Shown one piece after another: positions 1 through 6,976 of a DNA stretch of 11,077 nucleotides (position 1 is its first letter; each line of letters opens with the position of its first letter). The notes beneath the pieces are model-generated. The model was not told the origin of the DNA. It did no database searches and was given only the letters and a program-made list of their open reading frames with translations. Position numbers and translations under genes: made by a program. Source of the DNA: Euryarchaeota archaeon RBG_13_57_23. Its GTDB lineage: Archaea > Thermoplasmatota > Thermoplasmata > UBA10834. Where the stretch lies: positions 1 through 11,077 of the forward strand of contig MGVW01000027.1 of NCBI GenBank assembly GCA_001800675.1, read 5' to 3'.

Positions 1-2
1 AG

Positions 3-668
3 GAAGAGCTGCTGAAGCTCATCGATCAGTATAACAACGACCCGAAGTTCGACGGCATACTAGTCCAGTTACCGCTTCCGAAGCACATCAGCGAGGAGAA
101 GGTGCTGATTAGGATAGACCCGAGCAAGGACGTAGACGGGTTCCACCCGATTAACGTGGGGAAGCTCGTAGTCGGCGCAGATTCCTACAAGCCATGCACG
201 CCTCACGGAGTCCAGGAGCTTCTGATGCGGAGCGGGAACGACCCCGCGGGAAAGCATGTTGTCGTGCTCGGTAGAAGCAACATCGTGGGGAAGCCGGTTG
301 CCTGCATACTTGTCCAAAAAGCGAAGGGAGCTGACGCCACAGTCACGATCTGTCATTCGCGAACGAAGAACCTCTCAGAAATCACGCGTCAGGCGGATAT
401 CCTGATTGCGGCTATCGGTTCACCCAGCTTCGTGAAGGCGGATATGGTCAAGGACGGCGTAGTCGTCATCGACGTAGGCGTCAACAGGATCAATGACCCC
501 ACGGCGAAGGGCGGTTGCAGGCTCGTGGGCGATGTGGACTTCGAGGCGGTCAAGGAGAAGGCGAAGGCGATAACCCCCGTTCCTGGCGGTGTCGGCCCGA
601 TGACCATCACGATGCTCATGAAGAATACCGTTCACGCCGCCAAGATACACCATGGATGCGAGGAATAG
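3..668 (+). CDS. folD: FolD, methylenetetrahydrofolate dehydrogenase/cyclohydrolase (5' partial)
   Basis: Bifunctional cytosolic enzyme that interconverts 5,10-methylene- and 10-formyl-tetrahydrofolate using NAD(P). The frame is open from base 3 to the TAG at 666-668 and gives 221 residues; the family is usually about 285-300, so roughly 70-80 N-terminal residues, including the region of the catalytic lysine, lie outside the window. Visible are the family motif DGILVQLPLP (visible residues 17-26), the substrate-site stretch KDVDGFHP, the Rossmann loop GRSNIVGKP (from residue 90) and the C-terminal signature PGGVGPMT (from residue 194). The GTG at 102 is an internal codon, not the start. No partner gene follows closely. 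In an archaeal setting FolD indicates use of tetrahydrofolate for C1 transfer, which fits the bacterial-type CODH/ACS downstream. The family assignment is firm; the pathway role is inferred. Confidence 0.96.
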   Translation, partial: EELLKLIDQYNNDPKFDGILVQLPLPKHISEEKVLIRIDPSKDVDGFHPINVGKLVVGADSYKPCTPHGVQELLMRSGNDPAGKHVVVLGRSNIVGKPVACILVQKAKGADATVTICHSRTKNLSEITRQADILIAAIGSPSFVKADMVKDGVVVIDVGVNRINDPTAKGGCRLVGDVDFEAVKEKAKAITPVPGGVGPMTITMLMKNTVHAAKIHHGCEE

Positions 669-1022
669 AACGCCTGCAAAAACCCGGTCATGCTTGCCAT
701 CTGCAAAGCATCGATTGATATGTCCACTCATCATAGCTTAGCCAGTGTGAGAGTGCGCCGTATGCCAGTCCCTCGGCAGGTTATGTACTCGATTTCCGGC
801 TGATTATCATATCTCGTAAGCGGCATCATCAAGCCTTATAACCCCTCTGAAATCTAAACGTCATAAAGGATAATATCATCGGCACGCGGTGTCTAGACGG
901 ATTCAGTGCACGGCGGGTTTACCTCAGCGCCATACATACATCTCCGATGGGAGAAATGGTCGAACCCACGAACCATGATCTGGTCCAGTCAAGTCTGAAG
1001 ATCAGTTAGGTATACGACGGCT
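669..1022. other. Intergenic region, 354 bases, no recognisable gene
   Basis: I see no credible coding frame or RNA gene here. AT-rich, TATA-like stretches occur at about 834-840 (CTTATAA) and 869-877 (GATAATATC). Either could belong to a promoter for the gene at 1023, but the leader would then be about 120-160 bases long, so I do not call one. A GGTCGAACCC stretch near 958-968 recalls a tRNA T-loop but has no matching stem. Confidence 0.5.
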
Positions 1023-1703
1023 ATGGATATCATGTCACTAGAGATCAATGCTACGAAGTCGGCTTCGAGGCCACAAGTCATCTCACCCCAGGATGTGGTG
1101 CGGAAGCTTCGGTTCGACTACACCTATGCGTCGAAGGAATCGACCGACAGGATGCTGGACGGGCTTTCCGAACTTCTTGACCATTTCAGAAAGCCTCGGG
1201 TACACGTTACTGCATTCCTACAGGACGCGGCCAAACTGATACACAAGCACCTGAGGATTAAGGAGGTCTCGATAGGTGTGCGGAGTCCCTCTGACGGAAT
1301 GTACAGATACCTCGTGATGGCAGGGATGAGGGAGTTCGTCTGGTCCGAGCACAAGTCACTGTCCTACACCAAGGAGGATTTCGGGGACTTCACCAAATGG
1401 GGCGGCTTCACGATAAGCGAGCTAACGAGGCTGTTCCTCTTCGAGGAGAAGCCGTATCTTGAATCCGAGAAAGGCACATTTGACGCCCAAATGGGTCTGC
1501 GGATGAAGCGCAAGACGCCCGATGCCTACATCGAGGGCGACTACCTTGATGTGTACATACAAGGGAGGAATAAGGAATTCGTAGGCTGGATCGAGACTGG
1601 TGGTACATGGGACGGCAAGCTGCCGGATGCCCAGGCCATCAAGTGGATGGAGTTCCTATCATCGATACTCGCGGTGGCCCTGATGGACTGGGACGGTAGG
1701 TGA
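1023..1703 (+). CDS. GAF-like domain protein of unknown function
   Basis: A 226-residue protein starting at the ATG at 1023 with no clear Shine-Dalgarno site. I do not recognise a specific family. The N-terminal 55 residues are polar and look helical. From about residue 60 to the end, alternating helices and strands resemble a GAF/PAS-like sensory fold: a helix with FLQDAAKLIHKHLRIKEVSIGV, then a strand pair near MYRYLVMAGM, and a closing strand-plus-helix DYLDVYIQGR to WMEFLSSILAVAL. There are no transmembrane segments, no signal peptide, no cysteines, and no kinase or DNA-binding domain, so it would be a stand-alone cytosolic ligand-binding protein if the fold is right. It sits alone between two gaps of about 300 bases. 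Codon use matches the neighbours, so the gene is probably real; the fold assignment is tentative. Confidence 0.75.
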   Translation: MDIMSLEINATKSASRPQVISPQDVVRKLRFDYTYASKESTDRMLDGLSELLDHFRKPRVHVTAFLQDAAKLIHKHLRIKEVSIGVRSPSDGMYRYLVMAGMREFVWSEHKSLSYTKEDFGDFTKWGGFTISELTRLFLFEEKPYLESEKGTFDAQMGLRMKRKTPDAYIEGDYLDVYIQGRNKEFVGWIETGGTWDGKLPDAQAIKWMEFLSSILAVALMDWDGR

Positions 1704-2008
1704 GGTTCCCCCGTCACTCCAATTACTCCTGGGTTTGTTCTGACCTCCCAAGTGCGCTAGTTGGAAACAGGTCGATAAGTGCAGTCTGATGTCGAAAGTC
1801 GGCGCCCAACCCGTTTCCATGCGAAACTATGCTACATGTTATGGGCAGGGAATCGGCATTGTCGCATCGAAAAGGATTATTACCCACTCAAAGATGCCCT
1901 CGGCAGGAATCGAACTGAGCTGCTGCTGTGGACTCCTTGTGAAATACTGAGTAGCTCCGGGATCGATACCGAGAGATGTGTTGCTGATATACACCGGATG
2001 TGGACAGA
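1704..2008. other. Intergenic region upstream of acetyl-CoA synthetase
   Basis: This 305-base stretch has no convincing gene. It contains an imperfect long-spaced inverted repeat (1762-1819, listed separately) and a purine-rich plus AT-rich run CGAAAAGGATTATTA at 1868-1882 that could act as BRE/TATA for the gene at 2009, though it would leave a leader of about 100 bases. A tRNA-like helix on the minus strand was tested and rejected. Open frames crossing the area lack any recognisable protein motif. Confidence 0.5.
1762..1819. repeat. Imperfect inverted repeat, 10-bp arms
   Basis: TGGAAACAGG at 1762-1771 and CCCGTTTCCA at 1810-1819 are reverse complements except at one position, with a 38-base spacer. 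The spacer also holds GTCGA twice. It lies about 190 bases upstream of the acetyl-CoA synthetase start. It could be a structured leader element or chance; nothing else supports a role. Confidence 0.3.
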
Positions 2009-3763
2009 ATGGTTGAGAAGAGCACGGAACTCATTCATGGTCAGGTCGTGAGGAAGGATCCTGCAAGGCTAAGGCTCACGCCGAACCTTCAAGACTTCGA
2101 GGGATTGAGGAAAACCTTTAAATGGTCCGACGCGGACAAGATGGTCGAATGGTTCCCCGGCGGCAAGATCAACGCGGCGTACAACTGCATCGACCGCCAT
2201 GCGAAGGGGAAGCGCAAGGACAAGATCGCACTCATATACGATGACGGCGAGGGGAACGCTCAGACGTTCACCTTCGGCCAGTTGCAGGTTCTTACGAACA
2301 AATTCGCAAATGTCATGAAGAAATTCAACATCAAACGGCAGGACAGGGTGTTCTTCTTCCTGTCGAGGTCCCCAGAACTCTACGCCGGGTTCGTCGGAGC
2401 TATTAAGTATGGCGCTATCGCCAGTCCGATGTTTCCCGCCTTCGGCCCTGACGCGATCAGGGACAGGCTGCTGGACAGCGGCGCTGTGTGTTTGGTCACC
2501 GACAGCGCCCTCAAGAAGCGTGTCTACGAAGTCAAGAGTCAGCTCCCGGAACTGAAGCACATAATCATCGTCGGCAAGGACGTTGCTGAGAATGAAATCA
2601 GCTGGGAGAAAGAGATGGCTGATGCGAGCGACGAGTTTGACGCGACGCCAATGGACCCTGAGGAGTTCTCGTACATGCTGTACACGTCAGGGACTACCGG
2701 CAAGCCCAAGGGGGTCGTCCACGCTCACAAGGACATAGTGCAGATGCACCTCTCAACCTACTGGGTCCTAGACGTGCACGAAGAGGACGTATACTGGTGC
2801 ACGGCTGACCTTGGTTGGGTGACCGGGGTCGTCTACGGTTGCTTGGGACCGTGGTCGAACGGCGTGACGCAGGTCGGCCTTGGCGGACGGTTCGACCCAG
2901 AGCGTTGGTACAAGACGATTCAGACCCACAAGATAACTATCTGGTACACCGCGCCGACGGCTGTACGGATGCTGATGGCGAAGGGCGACGACCTGCCAAT
3001 GAAGTACGACCTGTCCTCGCTCAGGGCCCTCTATTCGGTGGGCGAACCGCTGAACCCCGAAGGCGTGAAGTGGGCCATGGACGTCTTCGACGTGAAACCC
3101 TTCCACGACACGTGGTGGCAGACCGAGACGGGCTCGATTCTGATCACGAACTTCCCCGAGATGGACATCAAGCCAGGTTCGATGGGCAAGCCTCTTCCAG
3201 GGGTCGAAGCCGCCATAGTCGACGAAGCCGGGAACATCCTGGAGCAGGGAGAGGAAGGTAGTCTGGTCCTCAGGCCGGGCTGGCCGTCCATGATGAGACA
3301 GATATGGAAGAACCCCGCGAAGTACAACGAATACTTTAGAAATGGCTGGTATTACACAGGGGACACAGCTCAGATTGACAAGGATGGGTATTTCTGGTAT
3401 GTCGGCCGAGCTGACGACGTCATCAAGACCGCGGGCGAGAGGGTCGGCCCATTCGAGGTCGAGAGCGCCCTGATTGAGCACCCGGCGGTGGCAGAGGCCG
3501 GCGTGATCGGTAAGCCAGACGAACTCAGGGGTAACATCATCAAAGCGTTCATCGTCCTCTCGCCGGGCTTCTCGGAATCTCCGCAGCTGAAGGAGGACAT
3601 TCAGAAGTTCGTCAAGACCAGACTCGCGGGTCACGCGTACCCGAGGGAGGTCGAGATTGTGAAGACGCTCCCCAAGACGAGGAGTGGCAAGATCATGAGG
3701 AGAATGCTCAGGGCCAAGGAGCTCGGACTGCCCATAGGCGACACTTCGACCTTGGAGGACTAG
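2009..3763 (+). CDS. acs: Acetyl-CoA synthetase, AMP-forming
   Basis: Cytosolic ANL-superfamily ligase that makes acetyl-CoA from acetate, ATP and CoA through an acetyl-AMP intermediate. With the ATG at 2009 it has 584 residues, similar to the shorter AcsA type rather than the roughly 650-residue enterobacterial Acs; an in-frame GTG at 2000 would add three residues, and neither start has a good Shine-Dalgarno site. Motifs in order: phosphate loop YTSGTTGKPKG (from Y225), TWWQTETG (368-375), adenylate-binding TGD (450-452) and C-terminal PKTRSGKIMRR with the catalytic lysine K561, the residue that acyltransferases modify in this family. A tryptophan in the TWWQTETG position is typical of enzymes limited to acetate or propionate. 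Carbonic anhydrase follows 79 bases downstream. With CODH/ACS nearby, it may recover acetate; direction in the cell cannot be read from sequence. Propionate or another short acid is an alternative substrate. Confidence 0.93.
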   Translation: MVEKSTELIHGQVVRKDPARLRLTPNLQDFEGLRKTFKWSDADKMVEWFPGGKINAAYNCIDRHAKGKRKDKIALIYDDGEGNAQTFTFGQLQVLTNKFANVMKKFNIKRQDRVFFFLSRSPELYAGFVGAIKYGAIASPMFPAFGPDAIRDRLLDSGAVCLVTDSALKKRVYEVKSQLPELKHIIIVGKDVAENEISWEKEMADASDEFDATPMDPEEFSYMLYTSGTTGKPKGVVHAHKDIVQMHLSTYWVLDVHEEDVYWCTADLGWVTGVVYGCLGPWSNGVTQVGLGGRFDPERWYKTIQTHKITIWYTAPTAVRMLMAKGDDLPMKYDLSSLRALYSVGEPLNPEGVKWAMDVFDVKPFHDTWWQTETGSILITNFPEMDIKPGSMGKPLPGVEAAIVDEAGNILEQGEEGSLVLRPGWPSMMRQIWKNPAKYNEYFRNGWYYTGDTAQIDKDGYFWYVGRADDVIKTAGERVGPFEVESALIEHPAVAEAGVIGKPDELRGNIIKAFIVLSPGFSESPQLKEDIQKFVKTRLAGHAYPREVEIVKTLPKTRSGKIMRRMLRAKELGLPIGDTSTLED

Positions 3764-3804
3764 GAGCAATCCTTCGCAGAGCGCGAAGTATCTCTCGCAC
3801 CGTA

Positions 3805-3818
3805 CCGGTTTCTACCGG
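3805..3818. repeat. Small GC-rich hairpin between acs and carbonic anhydrase
   Basis: CCGGT (3805-3809) and ACCGG (3814-3818) enclose a TTCT loop. A second pair, CTCGC (3794-3798) and GCGAG (3818-3822), lies around it and overlaps it by one base, so the two are alternatives or partial extensions. No T-tract follows, so it is not a standard archaeal terminator. It may be an mRNA processing or attenuation structure, or chance. Confidence 0.3.
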
Positions 3819-3842
3819 CGAGGTTAGAGGTCTGAGGATAAC

Positions 3843-4388
3843 ATGGACATACGAACCAGGCTGACCGGCGGCAATGTGGTCTTTCGGAAGAACATAGACC
3901 GCGCACTTATCTTGAAAGTCGCGACGAAAGCCGAGCCCATGGTGGCGATACTCAGCTGTTCGGATTGTCGGGTGGACCCGGAGAAGATCTTCAACTTGTC
4001 CATAGGCGATGCCTACGTGGTCCGCATCGCCGGCAACAGCGCGTCCGAGCAAGCTGTATTGGGAAGCCTGGAGTATGCCGTGGAAACGCTTCAAGTCCCC
4101 GCCTTGCTTGTCCTGGGACACACTGGCTGTGGGGCTGTTAAAGCTGCCATCGAGGGCAAAGCTCCGGAAGGACTCGTCAGAGTTGCTCATGACATAGACC
4201 TTGCGAGGCACAGATTGTCGGGATACCATGTGAACAGCGCGGACGCGGTCGCCGAGGAGAACGTGAGGCTACAGATGAGGCAGATCGCTGGCAACAGCCA
4301 AACGATCAGGGACGCAATGGCATCCGGTCGACTGGCTGTGCTGGGTGCGATGTACGATCTAACGACGGGATCAGTGAGACTGCTCTGA
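3843..4388 (+). CDS. Beta-class carbonic anhydrase
   Basis: Zinc enzyme that interconverts CO2 and bicarbonate in the cytosol. The 181-residue length fits small prokaryotic beta-class (Cab-like) enzymes. Zinc ligands are visible as C39 in CSDCR and H93/C96 in HTGCG; D41 and R43 form the gating dyad. The start ATG at 3843 has a GAGG (3834-3837) five bases upstream, and GAGG occurs again at 3827-3830. It lies 79 bases after acetyl-CoA synthetase and 56 bases before the MFS carrier, on the same strand, so co-transcription is plausible. A likely job is to balance CO2 and bicarbonate for CO2-using enzymes such as CODH/ACS; that link is inference from proximity. Confidence 0.93.
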   Translation: MDIRTRLTGGNVVFRKNIDRALILKVATKAEPMVAILSCSDCRVDPEKIFNLSIGDAYVVRIAGNSASEQAVLGSLEYAVETLQVPALLVLGHTGCGAVKAAIEGKAPEGLVRVAHDIDLARHRLSGYHVNSADAVAEENVRLQMRQIAGNSQTIRDAMASGRLAVLGAMYDLTTGSVRLL

Positions 4389-4444
4389 ATGCAGGTCGGA
4401 GCAACTTGTGCTACTTCGGGATTGCAAACGGGAGAACTGACAGG

Positions 4445-5749
4445 ATGGATCAAAGCGAGATGAAACGAACAAACAGATGGATGGTGGTCGTGGGCGCATT
4501 GACGATCCAGCTAGCGCTCGGGTCTCTATACGCCTTCTCGATACTCACCAGCCCACTCTCGGAGTCTCTGGGCCACCCGGCGGCATCGTTCCAGATACTG
4601 GGGATTTTCGCGGCCGCCATTGCCGTTTTCGCCGTGACGGTCATCTTCGCGGGCAAGGCGCAGGACAAGCGTGGACCGAGGATGATCGCGACTGTGGGCG
4701 GGCTCATACTGGGTGCCGGCTACATGCTCTCATCGTTCGCGACTGAGAATATCGTATTGCTGTACCTGACGTTCGGCGTGATCGGAGGGGTTGGGCTCGG
4801 GTTCGGATACGTCTGCCCTCTCGCAGCAGGCGTGAAATGGTTCCCTGACCGGAAGGGCCTCGTGAGCGGTATCGCCGTCGCCGGCTTTGGGGCGGGAGCG
4901 TTCATCTTCACTCAGGTAGGCAAGACCCTGATTTCAGAGACAGGCCTGGAGAACGCCTTCATCTACCTCGGCCTGATCTACATGGGCATGGTCGTGGTGG
5001 GAGCTCAGCTTCTGACGAACCCTCCAGCGGGCTGGATGCCCAAGGGGTTCGTCCCACAAGCTAGCCGCAATGGCAATCACAAGGTGGAATTCACCCAAAG
5101 AGAAATGATCAGGACCAGGAGCTTCGTCATGCTCTGGGTCATGTTCGCGCTGTCCGGAACCGCAGGACTGATGATGATCAGCAATGTCAAGAACCTCGCG
5201 ACATATCTCGACCCGTCCAAGACGACGATGGTCGTCGCGGAATTCCAGACCATAGCTGGCATCCTGGCTCTGTTCAACGCCGGAGGCAGGATCGGCTGGG
5301 GCAGACTATCCGACAGGCTCGGCCGGACGAACACCTTGAGGCTGATGTTCATCACCCAAGCGATCGTGCTCTTCGGCGCCGCGGGCTTCTTCGCGCTCAA
5401 GCCTCAAGGCGAGATCGTCCATTTCGTTGGCCTGACGGCCTTCGCCTCGTTGGTCGGGTTCACATTCGGGGGAAACTTCGCTCTGTTCCCGTCCATCACA
5501 AGCGACTACTTCGGCACGACCAACTTCGGCAACAACTACGGCTACGTCTTCACATCGTACGGTCTTGCGGGGGTACTGGGCGCCCTGATCCCTGGAGTGC
5601 TTGCGGGCTCCCAGACAGGATTCGTCTATGTCTTCGTTGCGGTCGGAATCGCATCGATAATCGCCTTCGGCATCGCCATGATCACGAAAGCCCCTTCGCT
5701 GACTGTTGAAGCTGTTCCCGCTCCGGAGGCCGAGAAATCCACTGGTTGA
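4445..5749 (+). CDS. MFS carrier, oxalate/formate antiporter (OFA) family
   Basis: Integral membrane transporter of 434 residues, with a hydrophobic pattern consistent with the usual 12 helices. The first helix contains TIQLALGSLYAFSI, a hallmark of the OFA branch; the loop QDKRGPR after helix 2 is the MFS motif A region; helix 4 to 5 carries YVCPLAAGVKWFPDRKGLVS, also typical. A second motif-A copy, GRLSDRLGR, follows helix 8, as expected from the internal duplication. I chose the ATG at 4445 because GGAG (4431-4434) lies 10 bases upstream; an in-frame TTG at 4406 would add 13 residues with no support. The family moves small carboxylates such as oxalate, formate or lactate, and the substrate cannot be read from sequence. 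Beside acetyl-CoA synthetase and carbonic anhydrase, a C1 or C2 acid is a reasonable guess. Confidence 0.9.
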   Translation: MDQSEMKRTNRWMVVVGALTIQLALGSLYAFSILTSPLSESLGHPAASFQILGIFAAAIAVFAVTVIFAGKAQDKRGPRMIATVGGLILGAGYMLSSFATENIVLLYLTFGVIGGVGLGFGYVCPLAAGVKWFPDRKGLVSGIAVAGFGAGAFIFTQVGKTLISETGLENAFIYLGLIYMGMVVVGAQLLTNPPAGWMPKGFVPQASRNGNHKVEFTQREMIRTRSFVMLWVMFALSGTAGLMMISNVKNLATYLDPSKTTMVVAEFQTIAGILALFNAGGRIGWGRLSDRLGRTNTLRLMFITQAIVLFGAAGFFALKPQGEIVHFVGLTAFASLVGFTFGGNFALFPSITSDYFGTTNFGNNYGYVFTSYGLAGVLGALIPGVLAGSQTGFVYVFVAVGIASIIAFGIAMITKAPSLTVEAVPAPEAEKSTG

Positions 5750-5764
5750 AGGATTCTACTTCTC

Positions 5765-6025
5765 TCAGTCCTTCTCCGGGCACTGGGCCAGAGTGCCCTT
5801 CGTCCCTTTCCTCTGGGCGACTATCTCAGCCATGCAGATGTCAGCGTACTTGCACCAATCAAAGCAGCTGGGTCTCACCTCTCGGGTCACCAACGCGCCA
5901 CAGTGATAACACTTCATGGATTGCTCGTTCGTGAATATCTCGATCTCTTTGCCACAGTTGGGGCACTTGATGGGCTCGGGGATGGGTTGCTTGAACCAGA
6001 GGGATCCTGGGCATTGGGATAGCAT
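5765..6025 (-). CDS. Small cysteine-rich zinc-ribbon protein
   Basis: An 86-residue soluble protein with nine cysteines. Residues 21-42 form a zinc ribbon (CPNC, then CYHC), and residues 53-64 have a second cluster, SCFDWCKYADIC, with C54, C58 and C64. This layout, with CPGS near the start and the SCxxWC segment, recalls a widespread family of small uncharacterised metal-binding proteins in anaerobic archaea and bacteria; I know of no assigned function. The start at 6025 is chosen because related proteins begin just before CPGS. An in-frame ATG at 6091 has its own Shine-Dalgarno-like GGTGAG (6097-6102) and would add 22 Ser/Thr/Arg-rich residues. It converges on the MFS gene (15 bases between stops) and diverges from the ACT-CooT-CooC-CooS run, with which it shares a control region. 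Confidence 0.8.
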   Translation of the reverse strand: MLSQCPGSLWFKQPIPEPIKCPNCGKEIEIFTNEQSMKCYHCGALVTREVRPSCFDWCKYADICMAEIVAQRKGTKGTLAQCPEKD

Positions 6026-6149
6026 GGTTCGTCCTCGCCGGCTAGGTGTTGTACTTGCGGAGCTCGATAAGGACGTTGCCCCGAATTGCATTCAAACTCA
6101 CCGGTGGGACCTCGTGAGAACTGGGCGGATTCCAAAAGTCTCTGAATGA

Positions 6150-6158
6150 ATGTTTAAG
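6150..6158 (-). promoter_or_regulatory. Possible TATA-like box for the minus-strand zinc-ribbon gene
   Basis: Read on the minus strand this is CTTAAACAT. Initiation about 25 bases downstream would fall near 6126-6129, giving a leader of about 35 bases to the 6091 start or about 100 bases to the 6025 start. This is a weak match judged by eye. Confidence 0.3.
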
Positions 6159-6180
6159 GGCTGTTGAACAAGTTTCAATT

Positions 6181-6196
6181 GACATGGTCTGACATG
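6181..6196. repeat. Phased direct repeat GACATG-N4-GACATG
   Basis: GACATG occurs at 6181-6186 and again at 6191-6196, an exact 10-base period, so both copies face the same side of the helix. It lies about 85-100 bases upstream of the TATA-like box for the ACT-CooT-CooC-CooS run. This could be a regulator site; the motif itself is not one I recognise. Confidence 0.4.
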
Positions 6197-6198
6197 CT

Positions 6199-6227
6199 AT
6201 TCCGTCTCAATAAGGCGTCGACGGAAT
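6199..6227. repeat. Perfect 8-bp inverted repeat in the divergent control region
   Basis: ATTCCGTC (6199-6206) and GACGGAAT (6220-6227) are exact reverse complements separated by 13 bases. The right arm runs into a tandem hexamer, GAATCC at 6224-6229 and 6230-6235. The dyad geometry fits a dimeric regulator binding half-sites two turns apart, about 50-80 bases upstream of the TATA-like box. A match of this size by chance in 300 bases is not negligible. Confidence 0.4.
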
Positions 6228-6278
6228 CCGAATCCTCCGTTTTCAGCTAGTGACAATACTCGCCGCTGAAAGCACATC

Positions 6279-6287
6279 AAATAAATA
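6279..6287 (+). promoter_or_regulatory. TATA-like box upstream of the ACT-CooT-CooC-CooS run
   Basis: AAATAAATA is the most AT-rich stretch of the gap and is preceded by purines (GAAAG at 6268-6272) where a BRE would lie. Initiation about 25 bases downstream, near 6308-6312, would leave a leader of about 22-26 bases before the ATG at 6334. This also argues against the earlier in-frame codon at 6250 as the start. Confidence 0.55.
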
Positions 6288-6333
6288 CAATACAGCGCAT
6301 TACCACTTTCTGGTGATATCGGGGGATTTTCGA

Positions 6334-6738
6334 ATGACTACTGAATTCGAGATGTCCGTCAACGGGAACAGCAAAGATCTTCTGGATGCCATAGCCATCC
6401 TCTCGAGCCAGAATGTGAACCTTGACACAATCGCAACTGCGAAGACGGACGACAGATATGTCGTCAAGTTCCTGACCGGGAACGAAGAGGAGTGTCGCAG
6501 GACGTTCATCAAGGCGGATCTACCGTTCAGGGAACAGCGTGTCTTGGTCGTGGACATGTACAACAGGCCCGGACAATGGATGAAGGCGGCTAGATGCCTG
6601 GTCAGCGCAGGAGTGCAGCTCAGGGCGAGCTACCTTTACAGCGTCCAAGGGGACAGGATGAGATTCGTTTTCTGCGTGGATGACTACGAGAAGGCCAAGA
6701 ATGTCGCGGGTCAGATAGCAGAATGTGCTGCAGACTGA
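6334..6738 (+). CDS. Tandem ACT-domain protein, probable regulator
   Basis: A 134-residue soluble protein made of two ACT-like regulatory folds: residues 1 to about 65 and about 68-130. The second is clearer, with strand VLVVDMYNRPGQWMKAARCL followed by a helix, then strands ASYLYSVQ and MRFVFCVDD and a final helix. The sequence NRPGQ holds the glycine turn where ACT domains commonly bind an amino acid. No catalytic or DNA-binding domain is attached, so it is likely a ligand sensor that acts on another protein. I start it at 6334 because it follows the TATA-like box and has GGGGGA (6321-6326) seven bases upstream; an in-frame codon at 6250 is upstream of the TATA box. It is the first gene of the run, 35 bases before cooT. 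A target among the CODH proteins is inference. Confidence 0.85.
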   Translation: MTTEFEMSVNGNSKDLLDAIAILSSQNVNLDTIATAKTDDRYVVKFLTGNEEECRRTFIKADLPFREQRVLVVDMYNRPGQWMKAARCLVSAGVQLRASYLYSVQGDRMRFVFCVDDYEKAKNVAGQIAECAAD

Positions 6739-6773
6739 GCACCGGGGAAATCTGGAGGAAGAGAGCGGATACA

Positions 6774-6965
6774 ATGTGCGAGTCCTCCGTCTATATTCTG
6801 AAAGGTGCGGATAAGAAGCTCGTCATGCCTGAGGCGGCTAGAGTCATGTCTTCTTCGGATAGCGTGATCTGCATCGCTCTGAGCGGCGAGCGAAAGACAT
6901 TGGCGGGCGCGTGGATTGCAGAGGCAGACCTAATGAAGCATGAGATCATTCTCAAGTCCAAATAG
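6774..6965 (+). CDS. cooT: CooT-family nickel-binding protein
   Basis: A 63-residue protein that starts MCESSVYILKG and ends AEADLMKHEIILKSK. Small proteins beginning Met-Cys-Glu/Met with a V(Y/V) strand and a C-terminal (L/V)xxH(K/E)I(I/V)L strand form the CooT family. In Rhodospirillum rubrum CooT binds Ni(II) through Cys2 and helps mature CO dehydrogenase. Cys2 is present here; C32 is the only other cysteine. I prefer the ATG at 6774, which puts Cys at position 2, over an in-frame ATG at 6723 that overlaps the upstream gene. GGAGG (6754-6758) lies 15 bases upstream, a long spacing. It sits 11 bases before cooC, which strongly supports a role in nickel supply to the CooS centre. The function is inferred from family and context. 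Confidence 0.85.
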   Translation: MCESSVYILKGADKKLVMPEAARVMSSSDSVICIALSGERKTLAGAWIAEADLMKHEIILKSK

Positions 6966-6976
6966 GGCTGAAGCCG

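Noticed and set aside
669..1022. Search for an RNA gene, CRISPR repeats or mobile-element ends in the first large gap, and elsewhere in the window.
   Set aside because: No spaced identical repeats, no terminal inverted repeats with a transposase, and no tRNA or rRNA sequence could be found by eye.
1897..1975. A tRNA-like element on the minus strand: a 7-bp helix (1897-1903 with 1969-1975), about 79 bases long, with GTTCGATTCC near the 3' side.
   Set aside because: The T-arm around TTCGATT does not form a proper 5-bp stem, and no D-arm or anticodon arm fits. A covariance search such as tRNAscan-SE would settle it; a score below cutoff is expected.
1779..2051. A 90-codon plus-strand frame in the gap before acetyl-CoA synthetase.
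   Set aside because: It overlaps the synthetase start, has no Shine-Dalgarno site and no protein motif.
2768..3769. A 333-codon open frame on the minus strand opposite acetyl-CoA synthetase.
   Set aside because: It is a shadow of a GC-rich coding gene: no recognisable motif, while the plus strand carries every ANL-family motif.
3794..3822. Nested inverted repeats after acetyl-CoA synthetase considered as a transcription terminator.
   Set aside because: No T-tract follows, and archaeal termination depends mainly on T-runs; kept only as a low-confidence hairpin.
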